A stretch of 15,865 nt of DNA from Rheinheimera sp. (GTDB lineage: Bacteria > Pseudomonadota > Gammaproteobacteria > Enterobacterales > Alteromonadaceae), in assembly GCF_020217005.1 (NCBI RefSeq), contig NZ_JAIWOI010000188.1, positions 1-15,865 of the forward strand, given 5' to 3'. The position numbers and the translations under genes are program-made. The first letter of the stretch is position 1. Each line of letters opens with the position of its first letter. Positions 1 through 7,693 of the stretch are shown here, in pieces. The notes beneath the pieces were generated by a model. That model had not been told where the DNA came from and did no database searches. It saw only the letters and a program-made list of their open reading frames with translations.

Positions 1-775
1 TTCGTTTTGGAACGCAGGTCTGGAAGCTGGTTTAACTGAAGCTCAGATGCTGACCCTGGCGAACAATATTTTCAGTTACGACATCGACTTTGGTTTGGAT
101 ATCAAAGCAGGCGACAGTTTCAGTGTGATTTTTGAAACCCGTTATGCTGATGGCCAATTTGTTGGTAATGGCAATATTCTCGCTGCCCAGTTTAAAAACG
201 AAGGTCAAGTGTACCAGGCGGTTCGCCACAAGGACGGCGCCTATTACAAACCGGACGGTAAAGGTACTAAACAAGCCTTTTTACGCGCCCCGGTTAGTTT
301 CCAGTATGTCAGCTCCAATTTTAACCCCCGCCGCTTACATCCAGTGTTAAAGAAAGTGAAACCACATAACGGTGTTGATTATGTTGCTGCAGTAGGTACT
401 CCTATTATGGCGGCTGGTGATGGTAAAGTCATTGCTTCGACCCGTAACGGTGTAAATGGTAACTATGTGTTTATCAAACACAAAAACAACATTGTGACCA
501 AATACCTGCACTTATCCAAACGTGATGTAAAACAAGGTGAAAACGTCAAGCAAGGTCAGGTGATAGGCCGCTTAGGTGCTACTGGCCGTGTCACAGGCGC
601 TCACCTGCATTATGAATTTGTCGTAGGTGGTGTGCACCGTAATCCGCGTACTGTGAAATTACCTCAGGCCGATGCGTTGTCGACCAGCGAACGTATTGCT
701 TTTGTCAACGAAGCAAAACAGCTGATTGCCCAAATGCAAAACCACGAGCGGATCACGGTAGCAGCAGCTGAGTAA
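1..775 (+). CDS. M23-family murein endopeptidase, MepM-like (5' end missing)
   Basis: The reading frame is open from the left window edge (codons from base 2) and ends in TAA at 773-775, so only the C-terminal ~257 residues are present. They hold a complete LytM/M23 zinc peptidase domain: HNGVD (His codon at 365, Asp four residues on), then TKYLHL, then GAHLHYE near the end, giving the His/Asp/His zinc ligands and the second catalytic His of this family. The stretch before the domain (IKAGDSFSVIFETRY) and the tail after it (NPRTVKLP) resemble E. coli MepM (YebA), a DD-endopeptidase that cuts peptide cross-links so that new glycan can be inserted in the periplasm. The signal or anchor segment and any LysM/OapA-type domain would lie outside the window. 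The last base of its stop is the first of the anmK start, which suggests translational coupling. Family call firm; the exact orthologue is inferred. Confidence 0.9.
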   Translation, partial: SFWNAGLEAGLTEAQMLTLANNIFSYDIDFGLDIKAGDSFSVIFETRYADGQFVGNGNILAAQFKNEGQVYQAVRHKDGAYYKPDGKGTKQAFLRAPVSFQYVSSNFNPRRLHPVLKKVKPHNGVDYVAAVGTPIMAAGDGKVIASTRNGVNGNYVFIKHKNNIVTKYLHLSKRDVKQGENVKQGQVIGRLGATGRVTGAHLHYEFVVGGVHRNPRTVKLPQADALSTSERIAFVNEAKQLIAQMQNHERITVAAAE

Positions 776-1884
776 TGTTCAGCTTGTATATAGGCATAAT
801 GTCCGGCACCAGTCTCGATGGTATCGATCTGGTGCTGGTTCGTTTTAAACAGGCCACTGACGAAAAGCTCCAGCCTGAACTACTAGAAACCCTGCTTTGC
901 CCTTTCCCTGCACAATTACGCCAGCAGCTTAGCCAATTGGCCCAAACTGGTCCTGATGAACTGGAGCTGATGGGTTTAGTTGAACAGCAACTGGCCTTAG
1001 CTTATGCCGATGCAGTCCAACAGTTGTTGGCTAAAGCCAAAGTCGCACCAGCACAGATCAGCGCTATAGGCTGTCACGGCCAGACGATCCGGCACAGGCC
1101 TTATGCGCAGTTTCCGTTCACTTATCAGATTGGGGATATGTTTCGCTTAGCCTCTGAGACTCAAATCAGGGTGATCGCCGATTTTCGCCGTAAAGATATG
1201 GCCTATGGTGGCCAAGGTGCACCTTTGGTACCAGCTTTTCATCAGGCGATATTCGCCAGACCAGACAGCTATCGCGCCATCTTAAACATTGGTGGTATTG
1301 CCAATGTCACCCTGTTGCAACCTAACCAGAGCGTGCGCGGTTTTGACACTGGTCCAGGTAATGGCCTGATGGATAACTGGATACAGCAACAGGGCTTGGG
1401 CTTATATGACACCGATGGGCTTTACGCCGCCTCAGGGTCAATACAACAGACGTTATTAGCCGATCTTTTATCTGACCCCTACTTTCAGTTAAAGGGTCCC
1501 AAAAGCACAGGCAGAGAGTATTTCAACAGCTTATGGCTTGCTGATAAAATCGGAAGCAGTAAGTATGCGCCAGAGGACGTGCAGCGCACCCTGACTCGCT
1601 TTACCGCGCAAAGCATCAGAATTGCATTAGCTAATGAAGCCATCACTGAATTATTTGTCTGTGGTGGTGGGGCTTATAACAAGGTCTTACTCGACGATTT
1701 ACAGCAGCTATTCCCCAACATCACCATTGCACAAACCGCCAGTTTAGGTGTGAAAGCTGATGATGTGGAGGCTATGGCCTTTGCCTGGCTGGCTTATGCT
1801 TATGACCATAAAATTGCAGGCAATATCCCTGAAGTCACGGGTGCCCGTAAAGCCGTGGTGTTAGGAGTGGAATTTAGTTACTAA
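775..1884 (+). CDS. anmK: Anhydro-N-acetylmuramic acid kinase
   Basis: Cytosolic enzyme of murein recycling: it opens the 1,6-anhydro ring of anhydro-MurNAc and phosphorylates it with ATP to give MurNAc-6-phosphate. At 369 residues the length is that of the E. coli protein. Visible motifs are the N-terminal phosphate-binding GTSLDGID (residues 11-18), CHGQT (100-104), the DFRRKDMAYGGQGAP block, NIGGIANV (171-178), FDTGPGN (190-196; Asp191 corresponds to the catalytic base of the family) and a late GGGGAYN nucleotide-binding loop. The ATG shares one base with the stop of the M23 peptidase gene (TAATG), so it is probably translated by coupling from that gene. This pairing of a wall hydrolase with a recycling kinase makes metabolic sense. 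The stop codon lies in the loop of a hairpin shared with convergent oadB. Confidence 0.97.
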   Translation: MFSLYIGIMSGTSLDGIDLVLVRFKQATDEKLQPELLETLLCPFPAQLRQQLSQLAQTGPDELELMGLVEQQLALAYADAVQQLLAKAKVAPAQISAIGCHGQTIRHRPYAQFPFTYQIGDMFRLASETQIRVIADFRRKDMAYGGQGAPLVPAFHQAIFARPDSYRAILNIGGIANVTLLQPNQSVRGFDTGPGNGLMDNWIQQQGLGLYDTDGLYAASGSIQQTLLADLLSDPYFQLKGPKSTGREYFNSLWLADKIGSSKYAPEDVQRTLTRFTAQSIRIALANEAITELFVCGGGAYNKVLLDDLQQLFPNITIAQTASLGVKADDVEAMAFAWLAYAYDHKIAGNIPEVTGARKAVVLGVEFSY

Positions 1885-1901
1885 CCAAATTCCACCCCTA
1901 A
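1861..1901. terminator. Hairpin between convergent anmK and oadB
   Basis: Arms of 15 bases, 1861-1875 and 1887-1901, surround an 11-base loop. The only non-Watson-Crick position is A1866/C1896, which becomes a G-U pair in the minus-strand RNA, so the oadB transcript can form an unbroken 15-bp stem. No U-tract follows on either strand. I read it as a shared 3'-end stabiliser or a weak bidirectional terminator. Confidence 0.45.
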
Positions 1902-1913
1902 AAGTTCCTATAG

Positions 1914-3044
1914 TTACTGCAACAACGCCAACAGAATACCAGCAGCAACTGCCGAACCTAGCACACCAGCTACATTAGGTCCCATTGCATGCATCAGCAG
2001 GAAATTATGCGGATCGGCTTCTAAACCGACTTTATTGGCGACACGGGCCGACATAGGCACAGCAGACACACCAGCTGCACCTATCAGTGGATTAACAGGA
2101 TCTTTGGATAACTTGTTCATCAGTTTTGCCATCAAGACACCTGAAGCCGTACCTATACCAAAAGCAATTGCGCCCAGTACCAGAATACCTAAAGTTTGAG
2201 TGGTCAGGAATTTATCTGCACTTAACTTTGACCCCACGGCCAGACCTAAGAAAATAGTCACAATATTGATCAGCTCGTTCTGGGCTGTCTTAGATAAGCG
2301 CTCCACTACGCCGGCTTCACGTATTAAATTGCCCAAACAAAACATACCAATCAGCGGCGCTGCTGTGGGTAAAAACAGGAAAGTCAGTACCAGCACCAGC
2401 AAAGGAAAGATGATTTTTTCTTTTTGACTGACCTGTCTGAGCTGCGCCATTCTAATTTTACGCTCATCCACTGTCGTCAGAGCCCGCATAATGGGAGGCT
2501 GAATAATAGGAACAAGCGCCATATAGGAGTAGGCAGCTACCGCTATAGCCCCCAATAATTCAGGCGCCAATTTCGACGCCAAAAAAATAGCGGTTGGGCC
2601 ATCAGCACCACCAATAATGGCAATAGCGGCAGCTTCTTTCATGGTAAAACTTAAGCCTGGTACCAGATTAAGCGCTATAGCGCCCAATAAGGTTGAAAAA
2701 ATACCAAACTGAGCTGCAGCACCTAACAACAGCATTTTAGGATTGGCTATTAAAGCACTGAAGTCAGTTAAGGCTCCAACACCTAAAAAGATCAGCAGCG
2801 GAAATACACCGGTTTCAATCCCCACATGGTACACGTAGTACAGCAAACCACCGGGCTCACTCATCCCAGCCAAAGGAATATTGGTCAGAATAGCGCCAAA
2901 GCCTATCGGAATAAGCAGCAAAGGCTCAAAGCCTTTGGCTATCGCTAAATACAACAATATAAAACCCACCGCCATCATCACCAGCGCAGGCCAGGTCAGA
3001 TGTACCAAACCTGTAGAATCAATCAGTGTTAACAAAGCATCCAT
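1914..3044 (-). CDS. oadB: Oxaloacetate decarboxylase beta subunit (Na+ pump)
   Basis: Integral membrane subunit that decarboxylates carboxybiotin and couples this to Na+ export. The 376-residue protein is hydrophobic with about nine predicted membrane segments. The Na+-site residues known from Klebsiella OadB can be matched at constant spacing: Asp148 in [10 protein letters not shown] (Asp203 there), Tyr174 in AYSYM (Tyr229), Asn318 in DPVNPLIG (Asn373) and Ser327 in GVSAVP (Ser382). The protein is shorter than the Klebsiella subunit (433), mainly at the N-terminus. The ATG is preceded by GAGGA at six bases, and this site overlaps the stop of oadA, 9 bases upstream, so the two genes are probably coupled. 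It is the last gene of oadG-oadA-oadB. Beta subunits of glutaconyl-CoA or methylmalonyl-CoA decarboxylases are related, but the partner OadA decides the substrate. Confidence 0.95.
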   Translation of the reverse strand: MDALLTLIDSTGLVHLTWPALVMMAVGFILLYLAIAKGFEPLLLIPIGFGAILTNIPLAGMSEPGGLLYYVYHVGIETGVFPLLIFLGVGALTDFSALIANPKMLLLGAAAQFGIFSTLLGAIALNLVPGLSFTMKEAAAIAIIGGADGPTAIFLASKLAPELLGAIAVAAYSYMALVPIIQPPIMRALTTVDERKIRMAQLRQVSQKEKIIFPLLVLVLTFLFLPTAAPLIGMFCLGNLIREAGVVERLSKTAQNELINIVTIFLGLAVGSKLSADKFLTTQTLGILVLGAIAFGIGTASGVLMAKLMNKLSKDPVNPLIGAAGVSAVPMSARVANKVGLEADPHNFLLMHAMGPNVAGVLGSAVAAGILLALLQ

Positions 3045-3053
3045 GACTTATCC

Positions 3054-4847
3054 TCAGGCAAAACTAACCAGCAGATCGCCGGTTGTAACCGCAGAGCCAA
3101 CACTGACATGAAGTTGACTGACAATACCGGCCTGGCTGGCCCGGATTTCTGTCTCCATTTTCATCGCTTCCATCAACAGCACAACTTGCCCTGCTGCCAC
3201 CTGCTGGCCAACACTGACCTTGAGTGCTAACACATTACCGGCTAAAGGTGAGGTTAATGTACTGGCTGGCTGAATACTGGCCGACTGTGGAATAGTTTCA
3301 TCCACCGCAGCTTTGATCTGCTGCACGGCACCAGCAGGTCCTACTTCAACCTGATAGAGTTTGCCGTCCACTTTGACACTGTAATAGCCCACATCAGCCC
3401 CCCTGCTGTTAAGCTGCTCGGCAGGAGTCTGAGTGACTGCGACTGCTGGCTTAGCTTCATGCCCGGGAGCTGGCTCAAACTTAGACGCATCACCTCTGTG
3501 TTGCAAAAATCTCAAGCCTACCTGTGGGAACAAAGCGTAGGTCAGCACATCATCGACTTTGGCTTCTGCCAGCTGTATCTGTAATTCTTTAGCTTTGTTG
3601 TCCAATTCAGCAGTCAGAACAGCCAGTTCAGGTTGCAGCAAGTCCGCAGGACGGCAGAGGATAGCTTCAGCCCCAGCCAACACTTTTTGCTGCAAAGCCG
3701 AATCTACTGCTGCCGGTGTAGTGCCATATTCACCTTTGAGCACAGCAGCGGTCTCTTTTGTAATGGTCTTATAACGCTCACCGGACAACACATTTAAAAC
3801 TGCCTGGGTGCCTACTATTTGTGAGGTTGGTGTGACTAAGGGCAAAAACCCCAGCTCCTGACGTACTTTAGGAATTTCCTGCAGCACTAAGTCCATTTTG
3901 TCTAAAGCGCCCTGCTCTTTCAGCTGGCTTTCCATATTGGTCAGCATACCACCTGGTACCTGAGCCAATAGAATCCTGGCATCTACGCCTTTCAGTGAAC
4001 CTTCAAATTGAGCATACTTAGTCCTGACTTCGCGGAAATAGGCCGCTATCTCCTCCAGCAACACCAAATTTAGCCCTGTGTCCCGCTTCGTCCCCTCTGT
4101 TATAGCAACTATAGTTTCGGTCGCGCTGTGACCATAGGTCATGCTCATTGACGATATGGCGGTATCGAGCATATCAATACCAGCGTCTATGGCCTTCTGG
4201 TAAGTGGCAGTACTTAACCCAGTTGTGGCATGGCATTGCATGGCTATAGGTAACTTCACCCGCTCTTTTAGTCTGGTGATCAGCTCTTCTGCGACATAAG
4301 GCTTAAGTAAGCCAGCCATGTCTTTAATACAAATTGAATGACAGCCCATATCTTCCAGCTGCATCGCCATATCCAGCCAGCCGTCAATAGTATGAACTGG
4401 GCTGACGGTATAAGACAAAGTGCCCTGAGCATGAGCGCCAACCTTGACCGCGGCAGCTACAGCTGTCTGCAGGTTACGCACATCATTCATTGCATCAAAA
4501 ATTCGGAATACCTCTATACCATTGGCAAAACTGCGTTCAACAAAAGCTTCAACCAAATCGTCTGCATAATGGCGATAGCCCAATAAATTCTGACCCCGCA
4601 GCAGCATTTGCTGCTTTGTATTGGGCATGGCTTTTTTTAGCTCACGTAGCCGATGCCAGGGGTCTTCACCTAAATAACGAATACAGGCATCAAAAGTAGC
4701 ACCGCCCCAGGATTCCATAGACCAATAACCAACCTGGTCCAGTTTGGCCGCTATTGGCAACATGTCCTCTAAGCGCAGGCGCGTGGCTAACAAAGATTGA
4801 TGGGCGTCTCTGAGCACCAGCTCAGTCAAAAGTAATGGCTGACTCAT
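3054..4847 (-). CDS. oadA: Oxaloacetate decarboxylase alpha subunit (biotin carboxyltransferase)
   Basis: Peripheral subunit that moves the carboxyl group from oxaloacetate to its own biotin, releasing pyruvate; the carboxybiotin then goes to OadB. At 597 residues it is of normal length. Domains in order: carboxyltransferase TIM barrel (about 1-280) with RDAHQS (Asp14 metal ligand), IKDMAG (Lys175) and QCHATTG (204-210); the conserved C-terminal carboxyltransferase part with VPGGMLTN and [12 protein letters not shown] (about 280-455); a low-complexity Pro/Ala linker; and a biotinyl domain (about 533-597) with EAMKMET, where Lys563 carries biotin. In many relatives the metal site is HxH, whereas here it reads Gln204-Cys-His206. 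The start has AAGGGA five bases upstream and lies 2 bases after oadG. Pyruvate carboxylase subunit B is the main alternative, but the flanking oadG and oadB argue for the decarboxylase. Confidence 0.95.
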   Translation of the reverse strand: MSQPLLLTELVLRDAHQSLLATRLRLEDMLPIAAKLDQVGYWSMESWGGATFDACIRYLGEDPWHRLRELKKAMPNTKQQMLLRGQNLLGYRHYADDLVEAFVERSFANGIEVFRIFDAMNDVRNLQTAVAAAVKVGAHAQGTLSYTVSPVHTIDGWLDMAMQLEDMGCHSICIKDMAGLLKPYVAEELITRLKERVKLPIAMQCHATTGLSTATYQKAIDAGIDMLDTAISSMSMTYGHSATETIVAITEGTKRDTGLNLVLLEEIAAYFREVRTKYAQFEGSLKGVDARILLAQVPGGMLTNMESQLKEQGALDKMDLVLQEIPKVRQELGFLPLVTPTSQIVGTQAVLNVLSGERYKTITKETAAVLKGEYGTTPAAVDSALQQKVLAGAEAILCRPADLLQPELAVLTAELDNKAKELQIQLAEAKVDDVLTYALFPQVGLRFLQHRGDASKFEPAPGHEAKPAVAVTQTPAEQLNSRGADVGYYSVKVDGKLYQVEVGPAGAVQQIKAAVDETIPQSASIQPASTLTSPLAGNVLALKVSVGQQVAAGQVVLLMEAMKMETEIRASQAGIVSQLHVSVGSAVTTGDLLVSFA

Positions 4848-4849
4848 TT

Positions 4850-5101
4850 TTATCCCTTGTGTTGTTTGTGGTGATGTTCAATAGCGGAACTAATAGCTGC
4901 AACTACTGCTGGCGATATCCCCTCAGGCTGAGACGAAGCAACAGGTGAAGTCACAGGTACAGCTGTAGGTCTGACTAATCTGGACATCACCTGCACAGCC
5001 CAGACCAACAGCATTAAAAATCCAAACACTACGCCCATTCCCACTAACATCAATATTGCTGCGTCCAGCAGTAAAGCCCCTACTTGTTGCTCAGCGTCCA
5101 T
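4850..5101 (-). CDS. oadG: Oxaloacetate decarboxylase gamma subunit
   Basis: Small membrane subunit (83 residues, usual for the family) that holds the alpha and beta subunits together and helps assembly of the pump. One transmembrane helix is visible at about residues 12-38 ([20 protein letters not shown]). It is followed by a Pro/Ser-rich stretch and a His-rich C-terminus (EHHHKQHKG), a place where gamma subunits bind Zn2+. The ATG has a purine-rich GGAG-type site upstream. It is the first gene of oadGAB; oadA begins two bases after its stop. Sequence conservation in this family is low, so the call rests on the membrane helix, the His tail and the position. Confidence 0.9.
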   Translation of the reverse strand: MDAEQQVGALLLDAAILMLVGMGVVFGFLMLLVWAVQVMSRLVRPTAVPVTSPVASSQPEGISPAVVAAISSAIEHHHKQHKG

Positions 5102-5196
5102 CTTCCGCCCTCCGTCTCATGCTTCTGTATTGATTAATAGCAGCTTTCAGCCTGGAACATAAGCCAATGCTTAATCACTTTGCTTAATGACTGCTA

Positions 5197-5228
5197 TTTA
5201 TACAATCTATACCGAACTCTATTGACAA
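5197..5228 (-). promoter_or_regulatory. Possible oadGAB promoter region
   Basis: The AT-rich gap upstream of oadG contains, on the minus strand, TTGTCA (5223-5228, 5/6 to the -35 consensus) and the overlapping -10-like boxes TGTATA (5199-5204, 18-base spacer) and TATAAA (5197-5202, 20-base spacer). Neither combination is ideal. It would give a leader of roughly 90-100 bases. Weak evidence only. Confidence 0.3.
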
Positions 5229-5297
5229 AGGCAAGAAGTAGACATTTAGACAGCTAAAAATCTAAACATCTGAAATAGATGTAAAGCGGAACAAAGG

Positions 5298-5325
5298 AAA
5301 AAATAAACCCCGCCAACTGGCGGGG
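5298..5325 (-). terminator. Intrinsic terminator of pqiABC
   Basis: A perfect 7-bp GC stem, CCCCGCC/GGCGGGG (5308-5314 and 5319-5325) with a 4-base loop. On the minus strand it is followed directly by TTTATTTTTT. It lies about 50 bases after the pqiC stop, a textbook Rho-independent terminator. Confidence 0.88.
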
Positions 5326-5375
5326 TGAGTGTCTTACTGAAACTGGCTTCAACCAGACTTGGCAGGCAGGGGACC

Positions 5376-5939
5376 TCAGGAAGCCGGGTTTTCCGTCAGC
5401 ATACTTGCTATTTGCGCTGCGACCTGACCCCAGCCCTGCCCCAAAGTTTTTACGACTTCGTCATAGCCATCATCGGCAATAGGCAGTTGCAGCTCAAAAG
5501 GCAGTTGCTTCACGGTCTCGCCCTGCAACAGTGATGCCTGGCCACTAATAAGCACCTGACCATCTGCTGTGGTATGGAACTGACTGATCTGCACCGTCAG
5601 GCGACTGTCGCCCGGAGCACTGACTTGCTGGGTCACACGCCAGTCGGTTAGGGTCGCTGACAAATGGGCTTGCAGGTTACGGGTTAATTGCTGATCCAAA
5701 GCTTCAGCCCATTGATGCAGCCTGGTCAGCTGCAGATTCACCTCGTTGTTCTGATACACCAGCGCATTGCTGTTTAAGTAGCTGGCCACTATGACAGGCT
5801 CGACGACCAGCACTTTAGTGCTCTGCACCACAGGAGCTTTAGCTGCTACTGCCGGCAAACGGTAATACTGCAATTCAGCCGGAGAGCTGCCACAACCGGC
5901 CACCGCCAGACTCAGGAATACAAAAGCTAAATAACGCAT
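5376..5939 (-). CDS. pqiC: PqiC outer-membrane lipoprotein of the Pqi lipid transport system
   Basis: ABC-type transport auxiliary lipoprotein (DUF330 family) of 187 residues. A lipoprotein signal is plain: hydrophobic residues 4-14 followed by VAGC with Cys16 as the acylation site. Residue +2 is Gly, which favours sorting to the outer membrane. The typical early LQYYRLPA follows the lipidated Cys, and the rest is an alternating beta-rich domain ending in a helical tail. In E. coli, PqiC sits in the outer membrane and docks the periplasmic PqiB tube, completing a bridge for lipids between the membranes. The start shares one base with the pqiB stop (TAATG), so it is probably coupled. It is the last gene of pqiABC, with an intrinsic terminator about 50 bases further on. 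Confidence 0.9.
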   Translation of the reverse strand: MRYLAFVFLSLAVAGCGSSPAELQYYRLPAVAAKAPVVQSTKVLVVEPVIVASYLNSNALVYQNNEVNLQLTRLHQWAEALDQQLTRNLQAHLSATLTDWRVTQQVSAPGDSRLTVQISQFHTTADGQVLISGQASLLQGETVKQLPFELQLPIADDGYDEVVKTLGQGWGQVAAQIASMLTENPAS

Positions 5940-7693
5940 TAGTTGCCCTTCTCAGGTTCTGGATCTTTAGGCAGATCGGCATTAAAAATCAGTGAATTGC
6001 TTTGACTACTCATAGTTTTAATCACAGGCTGTAAATCCCGTAACAATTGGTCCATCGACTGCAAATTACCATTGAAACGTTCATAAGCAGGTGAACCAGG
6101 CGAAAAGCCAGCCAGAGTTTTACGCAGTTCAGTCAGACTCTGCTGAATATCAGCTGGCAGTTGCTGCACTGACTTATCCTGCACCAGTTGATCCAGTGAC
6201 TGGATCAACTGCTCGGCGTTTTTCAGCATTTTTTCACTTTGCAGTAAAGTCGCTGAACTTTGTGCCAGCACATCTTCCACCGGCAGACTATTGACTTTAT
6301 CCAGCACCTGCAGCACTTTTTGTTCAATATTGGCCAAACCGCTTGGTGCTGTTGGCATAATTTTCAGACCCGCATGATCGGCCAAAGTAAAAGGCGCCGG
6401 TACAAAACCCTCACTGGAAAATGCTGGTGGCTCAGCTGTGGCCACTTCAACTTTCTCAGACTGTTCAGCATCCGCCAAAGCCGGCACTTCGACTTTAACT
6501 TGCGGCGTTTCAATCACAGCATCGGTTTGCACTAATTCGATATACAAAGCACCTGTTAATAAACTACCGGTTTTCAGTACTGCTCTTAAGCCGTGTTGTA
6601 CTGCGGTCTCTAATTCCTGCGCTAGTTTTTTCAGGCTCATTTCACCAGCCAACCGGCCAGCTTCTACCCGGACCAGCACAGGAATACCTTTTTTAAAGGC
6701 CACATCCAAAGGGTTGTCCATATTAAAGAAGTAAGGTGCCATAGCCACAGTGCCTATACGTACGCCTTTGTATTCCAATGGCGCGCCCGCTGTTAAACCA
6801 CGGATGGATTCATCAAAAAACAGCAGGTATTCGTTGTATTCAGTGTATAAACCTTCTTTGATGGCTTTTTGGTTTTTAAACAGCTGAAACTCGCTGTTAC
6901 TGGCCACTTTATCTCCTACAGGCCAACCTTCCAGCACATCAAAATGCACACCACCGCTGAGTAATGTTGCGATGGAAGCCAATTCAACCCTCACCCCTTG
7001 TGCTGATACGTCCAGCGCCATACCACTGGCTTGCCAGAATCGTACGTTTTCCGTCACCAGCGCATCATAAGGAGCACGAATAAACAATTGATAGGTCATA
7101 TGGCCCTGTTCAGCAACGAAGTGACTGGTCTCTACTGTCCCTACCGCATAACCGTGGTAAAGCACAGGGTCACCTACAGCCAAAGCCGTTGCATCATCAC
7201 TTAACAAAGTCACCCGCACACCGGGCGCATCAGCCGGCGCTATAGGCGGGCTGTCGAGTAATTCATAATAATATTTTTGCACACTGGCTTTGCCAGGCTG
7301 CAATTCAATATAAGCTCCGGACAGCAGTGTATTTAAGCCACTGACACCACCACGCCCTACAGTAGGCTTGACGACCCATAACTGAGTGTCTTCGTTTAGT
7401 AAGGCTTCAATGCCCGGGTCCATTCTGGCCTTGACCAGTACTTTGCTTAAATCTTCTGACAACTGCACCGACTCAACCCGGCCTATGTCTACACTGCGGC
7501 TTTTGATCTGGGTTTTACCTGCTACTATGCCTTCCGCATTCAATGTCACCAGTGTAATCACAGGCCCCTGATTTTTCTGAGTGTAATACAACATCCAAAT
7601 ACCAATGGCCACGGCCATCACAGGCACTATCCAGATAGGAGATAATTGTCGGATCTTTTTCACCGCGGCCACCCGGCCCTGCGTCTTAGCCAC
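5939..7693 (-). CDS. pqiB: PqiB, three-MCE-domain intermembrane lipid transport protein
   Basis: Periplasm-spanning subunit of the Pqi system. One N-terminal transmembrane helix (about 20-37, IWIVPVMAVAIGIW) is followed by three MCE repeats at roughly 44-136, 158-250 and 280-400. Each repeat ends in a variant of LLSGAYIEL: LLSGAYIELQPG, LLSGGVHFDVLEG, LLTGALYIELVQ. A long Gln/Leu-rich coiled-coil region (about 465-565) follows, which in E. coli PqiB forms the hollow needle above the stacked MCE rings. I chose the GTG at 7693 because GAGGAG (7701-7706) lies seven bases upstream; this gives 584 residues, against 546 in E. coli. A TTG at 7744 in the same frame has no such site. The start overlaps the pqiA stop by 8 bases (GTGGCTAA). 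An unusual 27-bp palindrome lies in the coiled-coil part. Confidence 0.95.
   Translation of the reverse strand: MAKTQGRVAAVKKIRQLSPIWIVPVMAVAIGIWMLYYTQKNQGPVITLVTLNAEGIVAGKTQIKSRSVDIGRVESVQLSEDLSKVLVKARMDPGIEALLNEDTQLWVVKPTVGRGGVSGLNTLLSGAYIELQPGKASVQKYYYELLDSPPIAPADAPGVRVTLLSDDATALAVGDPVLYHGYAVGTVETSHFVAEQGHMTYQLFIRAPYDALVTENVRFWQASGMALDVSAQGVRVELASIATLLSGGVHFDVLEGWPVGDKVASNSEFQLFKNQKAIKEGLYTEYNEYLLFFDESIRGLTAGAPLEYKGVRIGTVAMAPYFFNMDNPLDVAFKKGIPVLVRVEAGRLAGEMSLKKLAQELETAVQHGLRAVLKTGSLLTGALYIELVQTDAVIETPQVKVEVPALADAEQSEKVEVATAEPPAFSSEGFVPAPFTLADHAGLKIMPTAPSGLANIEQKVLQVLDKVNSLPVEDVLAQSSATLLQSEKMLKNAEQLIQSLDQLVQDKSVQQLPADIQQSLTELRKTLAGFSPGSPAYERFNGNLQSMDQLLRDLQPVIKTMSSQSNSLIFNADLPKDPEPEKGN

Noticed and set aside
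5266..5282. ACATCT-GAAAT-AGATGT inverted repeat as a terminator or operator by itself
   Set aside because: Six AT-rich base pairs in an AT-rich gap are easily explained by chance; it is mentioned only as part of the possible small RNA.
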